A DNA stretch of 7,562 nt from Desulfocapsaceae bacterium (GCA_029934775.1 JAOZLO010000126.1:1-7562); one strand, 5' to 3'; numbered from the stretch's first letter, positions 1 to 5,901 are shown. Made by a program: numbers and translations. The notes: a model not told the origin generated them from the sequence alone.

Positions 1-109
1 GGATCGCAACTGCCTCGTTGTTCGCAACGGACAGGGAAAGCCCGTCCACGGCCTCGACCTGACGCTGCTTTCCAGAATAGGTTTTGGTAACGTCGTGCAA
101 TTGGAGCAT
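1..109 (-). CDS. ABC transporter ATP-binding protein (LolD/MacB type), N-terminal fragment
   Basis: The minus strand encodes 36 residues starting MLQLHDVTKTY and continuing through VEAVDGLSLSV and NNEAVAI before the window ends. This is the usual opening of an ABC ATPase of the LolD/MacB/FtsE group: the first beta strand, the aromatic A-loop Tyr in TKTYSG, and the strand leading towards Walker A, which lies outside the window. The ATG at 109 is supported by an AAGGA ribosome-binding sequence inside the end of the preceding gene. The stop of the upstream permease is only 3 nt away, so the two were translated as a coupled pair. In this family the ATPase powers an FtsX-fold permease in lipoprotein, peptide or drug export across the envelope; the substrate cannot be told here. 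The stretch is clearly richer in GC than the DNA to the right of about 245. Confidence 0.72.
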   Translation of the reverse strand, partial: MLQLHDVTKTYSGKQRQVEAVDGLSLSVANNEAVAI

Positions 110-112
110 AAG

Positions 113-241
113 TCAACTATCCTTCAGAATCACAGCGGGATCTTGTTGCGCGGCGACCAGGGCGGGAATCCAGCCGGCCACGACACCCAATAACGTGCCG
201 ATGACAAGGCTGCCAATCAGCAACGGCCAGGGCATCATGCC
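113..241 (-). pseudogene. FtsX/MacB-like ABC permease, C-terminal 42 residues only, broken by a junction
   Basis: Read on the minus strand this is a hydrophobic segment (PWPLLIGSLVIGTLLGVVAG) followed by WIPALVAAQQDPAVILKDS and a TGA stop. That is the pattern of the last transmembrane helix and cytoplasmic tail of FtsX-domain permeases, where a helix is followed by P-A-x-x-A-x-x-x-D-P. The frame meets a stop at 250-248, inside DNA that encodes a ThDP enzyme on the other strand, so the rest of the permease is absent. A normal permease of this family has about 380-420 residues. The gene is the upstream partner of the ATPase fragment at 1-109. It may be intact in the source organism if the junction is an assembly artefact. 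Confidence 0.6.
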
Positions 242-1214
242 GGACGATCATCCACTGGCAATCGGTGTAATTGGTGATAATGGTTTTCACCCTCATGCCC
301 ACCGTACCATTGAAGAAGCAGATACCTTATTATATATAGGATGTAAAATGGGTTCTGTTTCAACAATAAGCTGGTCAATGCCCTCAAAAAAAGAGAATCT
401 CAAAATTCTTCAGATTGACCTTGATCCTGAAATGGTTGGTAATAATTTCCAAAACACCTTGAGTATTGTTGGGGATGCAAAACTTGTGGTGGAAGATCTG
501 GTTATTCTATTAAAGGGAAAAACGGCACAAAAAGAGGTGTCAGACTGGGTAAATGATCTGAATCAGCAGCGGCAGACTTTCTGGGATGATGCAAGGAAAG
601 AACTTCAGGTGGATACCAGCCCACTGAAACCCCGACGCGTTATAGCTGAACTGAACCGTCATCTCGATGAATCAGCTGTCGTTATCGCTGATGCCGGCAC
701 GCCTACACCCTATATTACGCGATATCTCAAACTTGTAAATCGGGATTCCAGGTTCATTATACCCCGGGCTTATGGCGGACTGGGCTATGCTATACCTGCA
801 GTAGTCGGTGCCCACTTTGCACGACCCGACGCAAAACTGGTAGGGCTTTTCGGAGATGGATCTCTGGGTATGGCAGCCGGTGAGCTGGAAACTATTTCCC
901 GACTCAATATCCCGGTAGTACTGATTCATTTCAATAACAGTACATTTGGATGGATTAAAGCCCTGCAAAAGCTCCACTGCAGTAAAAATTATTTTTCTGT
1001 GGATTTCAATGCCAATGATCCTGTGAAAGTAGCTCAGGGGTTTGGAATGAAAGCCCTGTCTATTGAAACAACAAAAGAATTGGAAGACGGCCTTGACATA
1101 GCATTTAGATCCGAGAAACCCGTCTTCCTGGATATAAAAACTGAGCCTGAATCAGACGATATTCCACCTGTCTATTCCTGGATGAAAACCCAGGAAAAAA
1201 ATGACAATCAATAA
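237..1214 (+). pseudogene. Thiamine-diphosphate-dependent enzyme (2-oxoacid decarboxylase/acetolactate synthase-like), N-terminally truncated
   Basis: About 325 residues match the C-terminal part of the IlvB/pyruvate-decarboxylase superfamily. They begin in the middle of the central domain (PDDHPLAIG, IGDNGFHPHAH, LLYIGCKMGSVST, a Rossmann-like strand ILQIDLDP). The complete ThDP-binding domain follows, with YGGLGYAIPA, GDGS at 852-863 and the paired Asn of HFNNSTFGW at 933-938, i.e. the GDG-x(24-27)-NN pyrophosphate/metal motif. Family members have about 540-560 residues. Missing are the whole PYR domain, which carries the catalytic Glu that activates ThDP, and the first part of the central domain, so this copy should be inactive. 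The frame stays open back to an ATG at 84, but codons before about 231-240 are only the antisense of the ABC genes. The gene lies 23 nt before the AOR gene, suggesting one transcript. In family terms it could decarboxylate a 2-oxo acid to an aldehyde for AOR; carboligase activity is an alternative. Confidence 0.8.
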
Positions 1215-1226
1215 TTGAAAAAACAA

Positions 1227-1231
1227 GAGGT
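1227..1231 (+). promoter_or_regulatory. Ribosome-binding site of the AOR gene
   Basis: GAGGT lies 6 nt before the ATG at 1238. It fits a strong Shine-Dalgarno sequence and fixes the AOR start, which also agrees with the usual family N-terminus (G-W-x-G-K-x-L-x-V-N-L). Confidence 0.7.
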
Positions 1232-1237
1232 ATCAAA

Positions 1238-3067
1238 ATGTTTGGCTGGAAAGGAAAAGTGTTGTTTGTAAATTTAAGCACACAAAAAACAGAAGAAACA
1301 ACTTTGGACCCCAAAATAGCCAAGGATTACATCGGTGGCAGAGGTTTGGGGATTTATTATCTCAACAAGCTGCTTGATCCCACTTGTGATCCATTATCTT
1401 CTGAAAACCTTTTGGTTATGGCTACTGGCCCGTTAACAGGAACAGGTGCGCCAACCGGTGCCCGCTACATGGTCATGACCAAATCACCACTGACCGGTGC
1501 GATCACCTGTTCCAATTCCGGGGGATTCTTTCCTACTGAACTCAAACGAAGTGGCTATGATGCCATTGTCTTTGAGGGTAAATCGGATAAACCTGTCTAT
1601 CTTTGGATAGAAAACGGTAAGGCTGAACTGAGATCAGCAGTCCACCTTTGGGGAAAAGATACCCACAAGACAACAGATATGCTGCTATCGGAAACTGATA
1701 AGAAAGCAAGAGTAGCCTGTATTGGCCCGGCTGGGGAAAGAGGGGTTCTTTTTGCATCCATCATGAATGATCGCCACCGGGCGGCAGGAAGGTCTGGAGT
1801 TGGCGCTGTGATGGGAAGCAAAAACCTGAAGGCGGTTGTAGTAAAAGGTAAAGACAGGATCGTTTTTGCAGATGAAGAACGCTTTAAATCATTTAATAAG
1901 GATGTTCTTAATCGATTTATGGAAGGCGTTAAAAAAGCACCTTTGGGACTGACTACCAATGGAACTGCAGGGGTTGTTATGGCGACCCAGAACTTTGGCG
2001 TCCTGCCTACCAAAAACTGGCAGCAGGGAACATTTGACGGGTGGGAAAATATCGATGGAGAACGGTTAACGAAGGATTTTCTTGTTAAAAATTCTGCATG
2101 TTTTGGATGTCCCATCGGTTGCGGCCGAAAAACAAAAGTAGAGGAGACAGGGTTTGCCGGAGAAGGAGAAGGACCGGAATATGAAACCATCTATGCAATG
2201 GGTTCTAACTGTATGATAGATAACCTGGCCGCAATTACCAAAGCCAACTATCTCTGCAACGAACTCGGAATGGATACCATTACCATGGGGGCGACAATTG
2301 CCTGTGCCATGGAATTGGTGGAGCGCGGCTATCTCAGTGAAGATGAAGTTGGGCGTTCTTTGAACTGGGGGGACGACCAGGCTCTGGTGGAATTGATCCG
2401 CAAGACAGGGCTTAGAGAAGGATTTGGTGATAGATTGGCTGAAGGCAGCTATAAAATGGCCAGCCATTACGATCATCCTGAGTTATCTATGGTTTCAAAA
2501 AAACAGGAATTCCCTGGTTATGAACCTCGAGGTGCTCAGGCCATGGGACTGGCTTATGCAACTTCACCTATTGGCGGATCTCACATGCGGGGCGATCCTG
2601 CTTACTTTGAATTGTTTGGTGTACCGGAACCGGTCGACCCCCACCAGTGGCAAGGAAAAGCACGTCTGACAAAGTCAATTCAAGACCTTTCGGCCATCAT
2701 TGATTCAGCCGGTCTCTGTATCTTTTTTGCGGTCCGGAACCTGACAGATCAAACTCTCAAGCATCGGCCGGAAGGGATTCTGGAGTACCTGAACTCGGCT
2801 ACCGGAGCAGATTATACGCTTGATGAACTTATGCAGGCCGGTGAGCGTATAATCACCGCCGAAAGATTGTTTCTGTCTAAAGCAGGCTTTTCCCGTAAAG
2901 ATGATAGCCTGCCTGAACGGTTGACCAACGACCCTATGCCCGTAGGCCCGGCAAAAGGGTTGGTCTGTCATCTGCAGGAAATGCTGAATGAGTACTATAA
3001 AGAACAAAACTGGACTGAAGATGGTCTGCCTACACAAGACAGACTGAATGAGTTGGATCTTGGCTGA
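1238..3067 (+). CDS. aor: Tungsten/molybdopterin aldehyde:ferredoxin oxidoreductase
   Basis: This 609-residue protein is a full-length member of the AOR family, which oxidises aldehydes to carboxylic acids (reversibly) and passes electrons to ferredoxin. The enzyme uses a bis-pterin tungsten or molybdenum cofactor and one [4Fe-4S] cluster. The N-terminal AOR domain (about 1-205) shows GGRGLG, ATGPLTGTGAPTG and NSGGFFP. The C-terminal domain (about 215-600) carries the cluster ligands C288-x2-C291-x3-C295 and C494 in DSAGLC, with D489 of the pterin-binding D-x-x-G-L-C motif. These positions match those I recall for the Pyrococcus furiosus enzyme. GPEYE (313-317), LGMDTITMG (343-351) and His449 in GGSHMRGD are the other conserved active-site regions. 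No signal peptide is seen, so it is cytoplasmic. It follows the truncated ThDP gene by 23 nt and precedes a MoaD-like gene, a typical AOR neighbour. Tungsten rather than molybdenum and the actual aldehyde cannot be read from sequence. Confidence 0.95.
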   Translation: MFGWKGKVLFVNLSTQKTEETTLDPKIAKDYIGGRGLGIYYLNKLLDPTCDPLSSENLLVMATGPLTGTGAPTGARYMVMTKSPLTGAITCSNSGGFFPTELKRSGYDAIVFEGKSDKPVYLWIENGKAELRSAVHLWGKDTHKTTDMLLSETDKKARVACIGPAGERGVLFASIMNDRHRAAGRSGVGAVMGSKNLKAVVVKGKDRIVFADEERFKSFNKDVLNRFMEGVKKAPLGLTTNGTAGVVMATQNFGVLPTKNWQQGTFDGWENIDGERLTKDFLVKNSACFGCPIGCGRKTKVEETGFAGEGEGPEYETIYAMGSNCMIDNLAAITKANYLCNELGMDTITMGATIACAMELVERGYLSEDEVGRSLNWGDDQALVELIRKTGLREGFGDRLAEGSYKMASHYDHPELSMVSKKQEFPGYEPRGAQAMGLAYATSPIGGSHMRGDPAYFELFGVPEPVDPHQWQGKARLTKSIQDLSAIIDSAGLCIFFAVRNLTDQTLKHRPEGILEYLNSATGADYTLDELMQAGERIITAERLFLSKAGFSRKDDSLPERLTNDPMPVGPAKGLVCHLQEMLNEYYKEQNWTEDGLPTQDRLNELDLG

Positions 3068-3084
3068 CTCCGCTCTATAAAATT

Positions 3085-3127
3085 TTTACCCATCTAAAAT
3101 CTCATATGAACATTTTGGATGGGTAAA
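3085..3127. repeat. 16-bp stem-loop just after the AOR gene
   Basis: Arms at 3085-3100 (TTTACCCATCTAAAAT) and 3112-3127 (ATTTTGGATGGGTAAA) pair over 16 positions with one G-T wobble and an 11-nt loop. The loop itself holds the palindrome TCATATGA. It starts 18 nt after the AOR stop codon. It has no U-tract after it on the plus strand, so it is not a textbook intrinsic terminator. It could protect the 3' end of the AOR message, attenuate read-through into the MoaD-like gene, or be a small mobile-element remnant. Confidence 0.55.
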
Positions 3128-3150
3128 TTGAAAACTTCATATTCGAGGAG

Positions 3151-3242
3151 TGCAAATTTAATAGAATGAGACGTACTCAGGTATGTCGCAGTGACATTCA
3201 ATTTGCAATGACGAAGCAGGTAAGCAAGCTTGCGAGACTCCG
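3151..3242 (+). promoter_or_regulatory. Structured leader candidate before the MoaD-like gene
   Basis: Nested pairings are visible. TGCAAATT (3151-3158) pairs with AATTTGCA (3200-3207); GAATG (3164-3168) pairs with CATTC (3195-3199); inside these, GACGTAC (3170-3176) pairs with GTATGTC (3181-3187) around a TCAG tetraloop. A third short hairpin follows at 3224-3233, ending 23 nt before the ATG. The whole sits between the AOR stop and the MoaD-like start, where nothing else is coded. It does not match a riboswitch class I know; I looked for resemblance to the molybdenum-cofactor RNA and could not see it. RNA function is inferred from pairing alone. Confidence 0.35.
3216..3242 (+). repeat. 27-nt hairpin repeat, copy 1
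   Basis: This stretch runs GCAGGTAAGC, then AAGCTTGC, then GAGACTCCG. It matches 22 of 27 positions at 5926-5952 in the same orientation, and all five differences are transitions. Its core is the 10-bp palindrome GCAAGCTTGC at 3224-3233. It ends shortly before the ribosome-binding region of the MoaD-like gene. Confidence 0.55.
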
Positions 3243-3256
3243 GGTGAAGAGTTTTT

Positions 3257-3505
3257 ATGACGCCATTAAATATAGAAATTGAGGTCAGGTTATACAATGA
3301 AATGAAAGGTTTTGCTCCTGGTGAACAAACTGATTTTAAAGTAAAAACCACTGAAGGTTCAACAGTGGCTGATATACTGAACAAACTGAAGATTCCGTCC
3401 AAAACAGAACATGTTGTCCTGTTGAACGGGAGGCGAGTCATTGAATCCAAAGTACTCAAGGCTGATTCAGTACTTGTTTTATTTCCACCGATAAGTGGTG
3501 GATAA
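3257..3505 (+). CDS. MoaD/ThiS-family sulfur-carrier protein, AOR-associated
   Basis: This is a small protein of 82 residues with the beta-grasp (ubiquitin-like) pattern. It has a first strand IEIEVRLYNEM, a helix starting at STVADILNKL, a strand around HVVLLNGRRV, the segment VLKADSVLVLFPPI and the C-terminal Ser-Gly-Gly. The terminal Gly-Gly is the group that is adenylated and converted to a thiocarboxylate by MoeB/ThiF-type enzymes; the family then donates sulfur to molybdopterin, thiazole or other products. MoaD-like genes placed next to AOR genes are thought to serve the pterin cofactor of that enzyme, which is the likely role here. A GGGTGAAGAG stretch ahead of the ATG at 3257 acts as ribosome-binding region. 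The gap to AOR is 189 nt, long for an operon, and contains the hairpins described separately. It converges with the aminotransferase gene 24 nt away. ThiS function cannot be excluded. Confidence 0.85.
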   Translation: MTPLNIEIEVRLYNEMKGFAPGEQTDFKVKTTEGSTVADILNKLKIPSKTEHVVLLNGRRVIESKVLKADSVLVLFPPISGG

Positions 3506-3512
3506 TATTTTC
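3484..3512 (+). terminator. Short terminator-like hairpin overlapping the Gly-Gly codons of the MoaD-like gene
   Basis: TCCACC (3484-3489) and GGTGGA (3497-3502) pair around a 7-nt loop, directly followed by TAATATTTT. The stem is only 6 bp and the T-tract is interrupted, so this is a weak intrinsic terminator at best. It is the only one visible in the 24-nt gap between the convergent genes, and it points in the direction of the AOR/MoaD strand. Confidence 0.35.
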
Positions 3513-3529
3513 CAGACCCACTCCCGGAT

Positions 3530-4810
3530 TCAATCCAGCAATACTTTTTCAAGCTGCTCAATCATGAAATCCATCTCCTGTTCATTAATCACAAGAGGTG
3601 GAGAAATTCTAATGGTATGGCCATGACTGTCATTGACAATCAGCCCTAGTTTTAAAAGCTTCTGGCAAAATTCCATAGCCTTACCATTATTCATTTCAAT
3701 TCCAATAAAGAGTCCCTGACCCCGCACTTCTTTGACATGGGGTGATTTTTCAGCGATTTTTTCTATTCTCTCTTTAAGGACTTTACCTTTCCTGGCCGCC
3801 TGTTCTGCCAGATTTTCTTCTTCAAACACTCTTAAAGCCGCTATTCCTGCCACGCAGGCCAATGGATAACCACCAAAAGTGGAGCCTTCTGATCCTTTTG
3901 AAAAAATCATATCCATTAATTTTGCATTGGTAATAAAAACAGACAGAGGAATCAGTCCACCTGATAAAGCTTTCCCTAAAATAACACCATCAGGTACAAT
4001 CTCTTCATGCTCAAAACAAAATTTCCTGCCGGTCCTGCCCATGCCCACTTGGATTTCGTCACAGACCAGCATCAAATCATGACTATCACAGAGCTCTCTC
4101 AAACCCTTAAGAAAGCCTTTCGGGGGTATCTTCATGCCGCCCTCTCCCTGCATGGGCTCAACCAGGATACCGCATGTATTTTTATTTACGGCGTTCTTTA
4201 CTGCTTCAAGGTTCCCAAATTCAACTGAGACAAATCCCGGGGTTAAAGGACCAAACCCCTCTTTATATTTCCTGCTGGTGGAAAAAGAGACAACAGAGAT
4301 AGTCCTGCCATGAAAATTACTATCAAATACAATAATCTCCTGTTTTCCATCTTCAATGAGCTTATGCTTATAACCGAAATATCGCATAGCTTTTATCGCT
4401 GTGTCAACCGATTCCACACCTCCATTTTTAGGCAGCACCTTGTTTCCGTGATTACCAAATCGAGGAGCCATCTGTGGAGCAAATTGAGAAACTTCTGAAA
4501 GAAAGATGCCCAGGGGATCTGTGTACACAACATTGGAGAGAACAGATGCATAGTTACCCATCAACGCATCCATGACTGCACCGGTGATGGTTGGATGATG
4601 ATGTCCCGGATTTGCAGCTGAATAGGCCGCCAGACAGTCGAGGTAATTATTACCCTTTTCGTCTGTCAACCAGCAGCCTTTGGCCTGCCGGACAACCAGA
4701 TTAATTCGCTCATAATGATGAGCACCATAATCTTCTTCCAAATTGAAAATCGTTTTGTCATCTTCATTGGAAAACCCATTAAAAGAATAAATTTTTCTCA
4801 GGGCTGTCAT
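3530..4810 (-). CDS. Class III PLP-dependent aminotransferase, ornithine aminotransferase (RocD)-like
   Basis: This 426-residue protein is a fold-type I, class III aminotransferase. The Schiff-base lysine is K280 in ILGKALSGG, the pyridine-N aspartate is D251 in CDEIQVGMGRTG, and the phosphate-binding loop is NGGVESVDTA (129-138). SEGSTFGGYPL (307-317) is the phosphate-binding segment given by the other subunit. Residues resembling the ornithine aminotransferase substrate set are present: Y33 in GAHHY, Y63 in AYSAANPGH, R169 in NFHGRT and E223 in EPMQGEGG. This favours ornithine or another omega-amino donor, giving a semialdehyde. Departures are GAHHYERIN where ornithine enzymes usually have GAHNYHPL, and Asn-Gly-Gly where they usually have a Thr-Gly pair, so the donor may differ. 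GAGGTG lies ahead of the ATG at 4810. It is 12 nt downstream of the TrmB-like regulator, evidently the same transcript, and faces AOR/MoaD. Confidence 0.88.
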   Translation of the reverse strand: MTALRKIYSFNGFSNEDDKTIFNLEEDYGAHHYERINLVVRQAKGCWLTDEKGNNYLDCLAAYSAANPGHHHPTITGAVMDALMGNYASVLSNVVYTDPLGIFLSEVSQFAPQMAPRFGNHGNKVLPKNGGVESVDTAIKAMRYFGYKHKLIEDGKQEIIVFDSNFHGRTISVVSFSTSRKYKEGFGPLTPGFVSVEFGNLEAVKNAVNKNTCGILVEPMQGEGGMKIPPKGFLKGLRELCDSHDLMLVCDEIQVGMGRTGRKFCFEHEEIVPDGVILGKALSGGLIPLSVFITNAKLMDMIFSKGSEGSTFGGYPLACVAGIAALRVFEEENLAEQAARKGKVLKERIEKIAEKSPHVKEVRGQGLFIGIEMNNGKAMEFCQKLLKLGLIVNDSHGHTIRISPPLVINEQEMDFMIEQLEKVLLD

Positions 4811-4811
4811 G

Positions 4812-4819
4812 TTTCACCT
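4812..4819 (-). promoter_or_regulatory. Ribosome-binding site of the aminotransferase
   Basis: On the minus strand GAGAGGTG stands a few bases before the ATG at 4810. It lies inside the 12-nt gap after the regulator stop codon. This supports the start and tight coupling of the two genes. Confidence 0.65.
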
Positions 4820-4822
4820 CTC

Positions 4823-5611
4823 TTAATTATCTTCTTTTATTATTGTATATATACGATGTTCTTCTCTGGTCAGTTCCTGATTTTGATCGACTACTTTTTC
4901 CAAAAAGCAGTGGTAAAAATCATGCCGCAGACTGTCTCTGTTGGCCAGAATAAACCATCGATTCCGTGTCCAGTTAATGGATGAGAGTTCTTCATTATCA
5001 GTCTCAAACACCCCGACTAAAGCTTCACTTTTATCTGTAATCACCTCTATGGACTGACCACCGATAGTCTGTTGTAAATGCGATAAATCAGGATGCTCCA
5101 CCTGCATATCAAATTTTTTAGCTATTTTCCCCATTGCAACATAACGGATGTCAACACCACGGTCATCAGCAGCAATGAGATACTGTTCGAGATATTCATT
5201 TGCCTCGGGAAATAACCTGACATAGATTTCGTCCCTGGCATTTTTAATCATCTGAATCGCCTTTTCCATAACATTGCTGTACCCGGTAATGGACCAGACA
5301 TACTCGAAATCTTCCTTCTGGGATGCCCTGGAAATCTGGTCCTCAAATGCATCAATATTGGAATCAAAACTCCTTTTCAGCCGCCGGATCAGTTCATCTG
5401 ATGGCAAGGGAGCATATTGTCCTGAATTGACTTCTATAACATACCCTTTCACAATTAAATTTCTGATAACATCATAGATTCTTGAGCGGGCAATACCGGA
5501 TAATTTACTCAACTGAGAACCATTAACCGGATGGGTTGTTACAAGCGCCATGTAACAGGTAGCCTCATACTGCGAAAATCCGAGCTTTTTTAAATGCGAA
5601 TGTGTCTCCAT
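4823..5611 (-). CDS. TrmB-family transcriptional regulator
   Basis: The protein has 262 residues from the ATG at 5611. The N-terminus (HLKKLGFSQYEATCYMALVTTHPVNGSQLSKLSGIARSRIYDVIRNL in short pieces: LGFSQYEA, GSQLSKLSGI, SRIYDVIRNL) is the winged helix-turn-helix of the TrmB family (PF01978 type). A wing follows, GYVIEVNSGQYAPLPSDEL, then a short helical linker (LIRRLKRSFDSNIDAFEDQI). The second half (WSITGYSNVMEKAIQMIKNARDEIYVRLFPE, then a C-terminal beta-rich part) resembles the ligand-sensing region of TrmB-like proteins, which in known members binds sugars. The ligand here is unknown. The frame is open to a TTG at 5653, but the ATG gives a family-like N-terminus, so I prefer it; the ribosome-binding site is mediocre for both. 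It leads the aminotransferase operon and is likely autoregulated through the inverted repeat at its promoter. Control of the facing AOR genes is a guess. Confidence 0.85.
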   Translation of the reverse strand: METHSHLKKLGFSQYEATCYMALVTTHPVNGSQLSKLSGIARSRIYDVIRNLIVKGYVIEVNSGQYAPLPSDELIRRLKRSFDSNIDAFEDQISRASQKEDFEYVWSITGYSNVMEKAIQMIKNARDEIYVRLFPEANEYLEQYLIAADDRGVDIRYVAMGKIAKKFDMQVEHPDLSHLQQTIGGQSIEVITDKSEALVGVFETDNEELSSINWTRNRWFILANRDSLRHDFYHCFLEKVVDQNQELTREEHRIYTIIKEDN

Positions 5612-5708
5612 ATCTTTCAGTGCCTTACTCCCAACATCCTGTAATAAAAGCAATAAACCGAGTAATGTGCAGTATATTTATGAGATTGTATGTGCCGCCA
5701 TGACACTT

Positions 5709-5730
5709 ATACCCCCCTTGTGGGGTGTTA
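5709..5730. promoter_or_regulatory. Inverted repeat A (candidate operator) in the regulator leader
   Basis: ATACCCC (5709-5715) pairs with GGGGTGT (5722-5728), with one G-T, around 6 nt. The half GGGGTGTTACAG matches GAGGTGTTATAG of the second repeat at 5852-5868 and its flank in 10 of 12 positions. Its centre lies about 47 nt downstream of the predicted transcription start. It could be an operator or an mRNA hairpin. Confidence 0.4.
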
Positions 5731-5752
5731 CAGGTATTCTGAACTCTTGAAT

Positions 5753-5778
5753 TATGTTGCTACCACAATAGCAACATA
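5753..5778. promoter_or_regulatory. Perfect 10-bp inverted repeat overlapping the -10 box (likely regulator operator)
   Basis: TATGTTGCTA and TAGCAACATA are exact complements separated by 6 nt. One arm contains the predicted -10 hexamer of the minus-strand promoter, and the other covers the first transcribed bases. A protein bound here would block RNA polymerase. The TrmB-like regulator encoded directly downstream is the obvious candidate, giving negative autoregulation of the regulator-aminotransferase operon. The symmetry is seen; the binding protein is inferred. Confidence 0.6.
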
Positions 5779-5801
5779 TCAAAATATCATGCAATTGTCA
5801 A
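5773..5801 (-). promoter_or_regulatory. Sigma-70 promoter of the regulator-aminotransferase operon
   Basis: On the minus strand a perfect -35 TTGACA (5801-5796) is followed after 17 bp by TATGTT (5778-5773), preceded by TGA as in an extended -10. Transcription should start near 5766, giving a leader of about 155 nt before the ATG at 5611. Confidence 0.6.
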
Positions 5802-5851
5802 CACTTTACCTGGGTAACAGATGGACCCTGAAGTTAAATCAATGAGTAAAC

Positions 5852-5868
5852 ACACCTTTATGAGGTGT
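5852..5868. promoter_or_regulatory. Inverted repeat B (candidate operator) upstream of the promoter
   Basis: ACACCT and AGGTGT are perfect complements around TTATG. Including its right flank it resembles repeat A. Its centre is about 94 nt upstream of the predicted start of transcription and about 141 nt from the centre of repeat A. Confidence 0.45.
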
Positions 5869-5901
5869 TATAGCTTTGGTCTGTTGTCAGTAGATGGAGA
5901 A

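Noticed and set aside
84..236. N-terminal 51 codons of the long plus-strand open frame as the true start of the ThDP enzyme
   Set aside because: These codons are the exact antisense of a well-formed ABC permease/ATPase pair and show no ThDP PYR-domain features. The real N-terminus is missing.
1597..2190. A 197-codon minus-strand open frame inside the AOR gene
   Set aside because: It lies wholly antisense to conserved AOR domains, has low-complexity Ser/Pro-rich composition with no recognisable domain, and lacks its own convincing start signals.
3151..3256. Molybdenum-cofactor riboswitch or tRNA in the MoaD-like leader
   Set aside because: I could not match the conserved core of the molybdenum-cofactor RNA as I remember it, and no cloverleaf is present. 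One of its hairpins also recurs behind the ene-reductase, so it is not specific to cofactor genes.
3094..3561. A 155-codon minus-strand open frame over the MoaD-like gene and its leader
   Set aside because: The plus-strand MoaD-like protein, with a beta-grasp pattern and Gly-Gly end, explains this region. The antisense frame also overlaps the end of the aminotransferase.
5612..5653. TTG at 5653 as the start of the TrmB-like regulator
   Set aside because: The 14 extra residues are not typical of the family, the codon is a rare start, and the ATG at 5611 gives an N-terminus leading straight into the helix-turn-helix. The choice is not certain because neither start has a strong ribosome-binding site.
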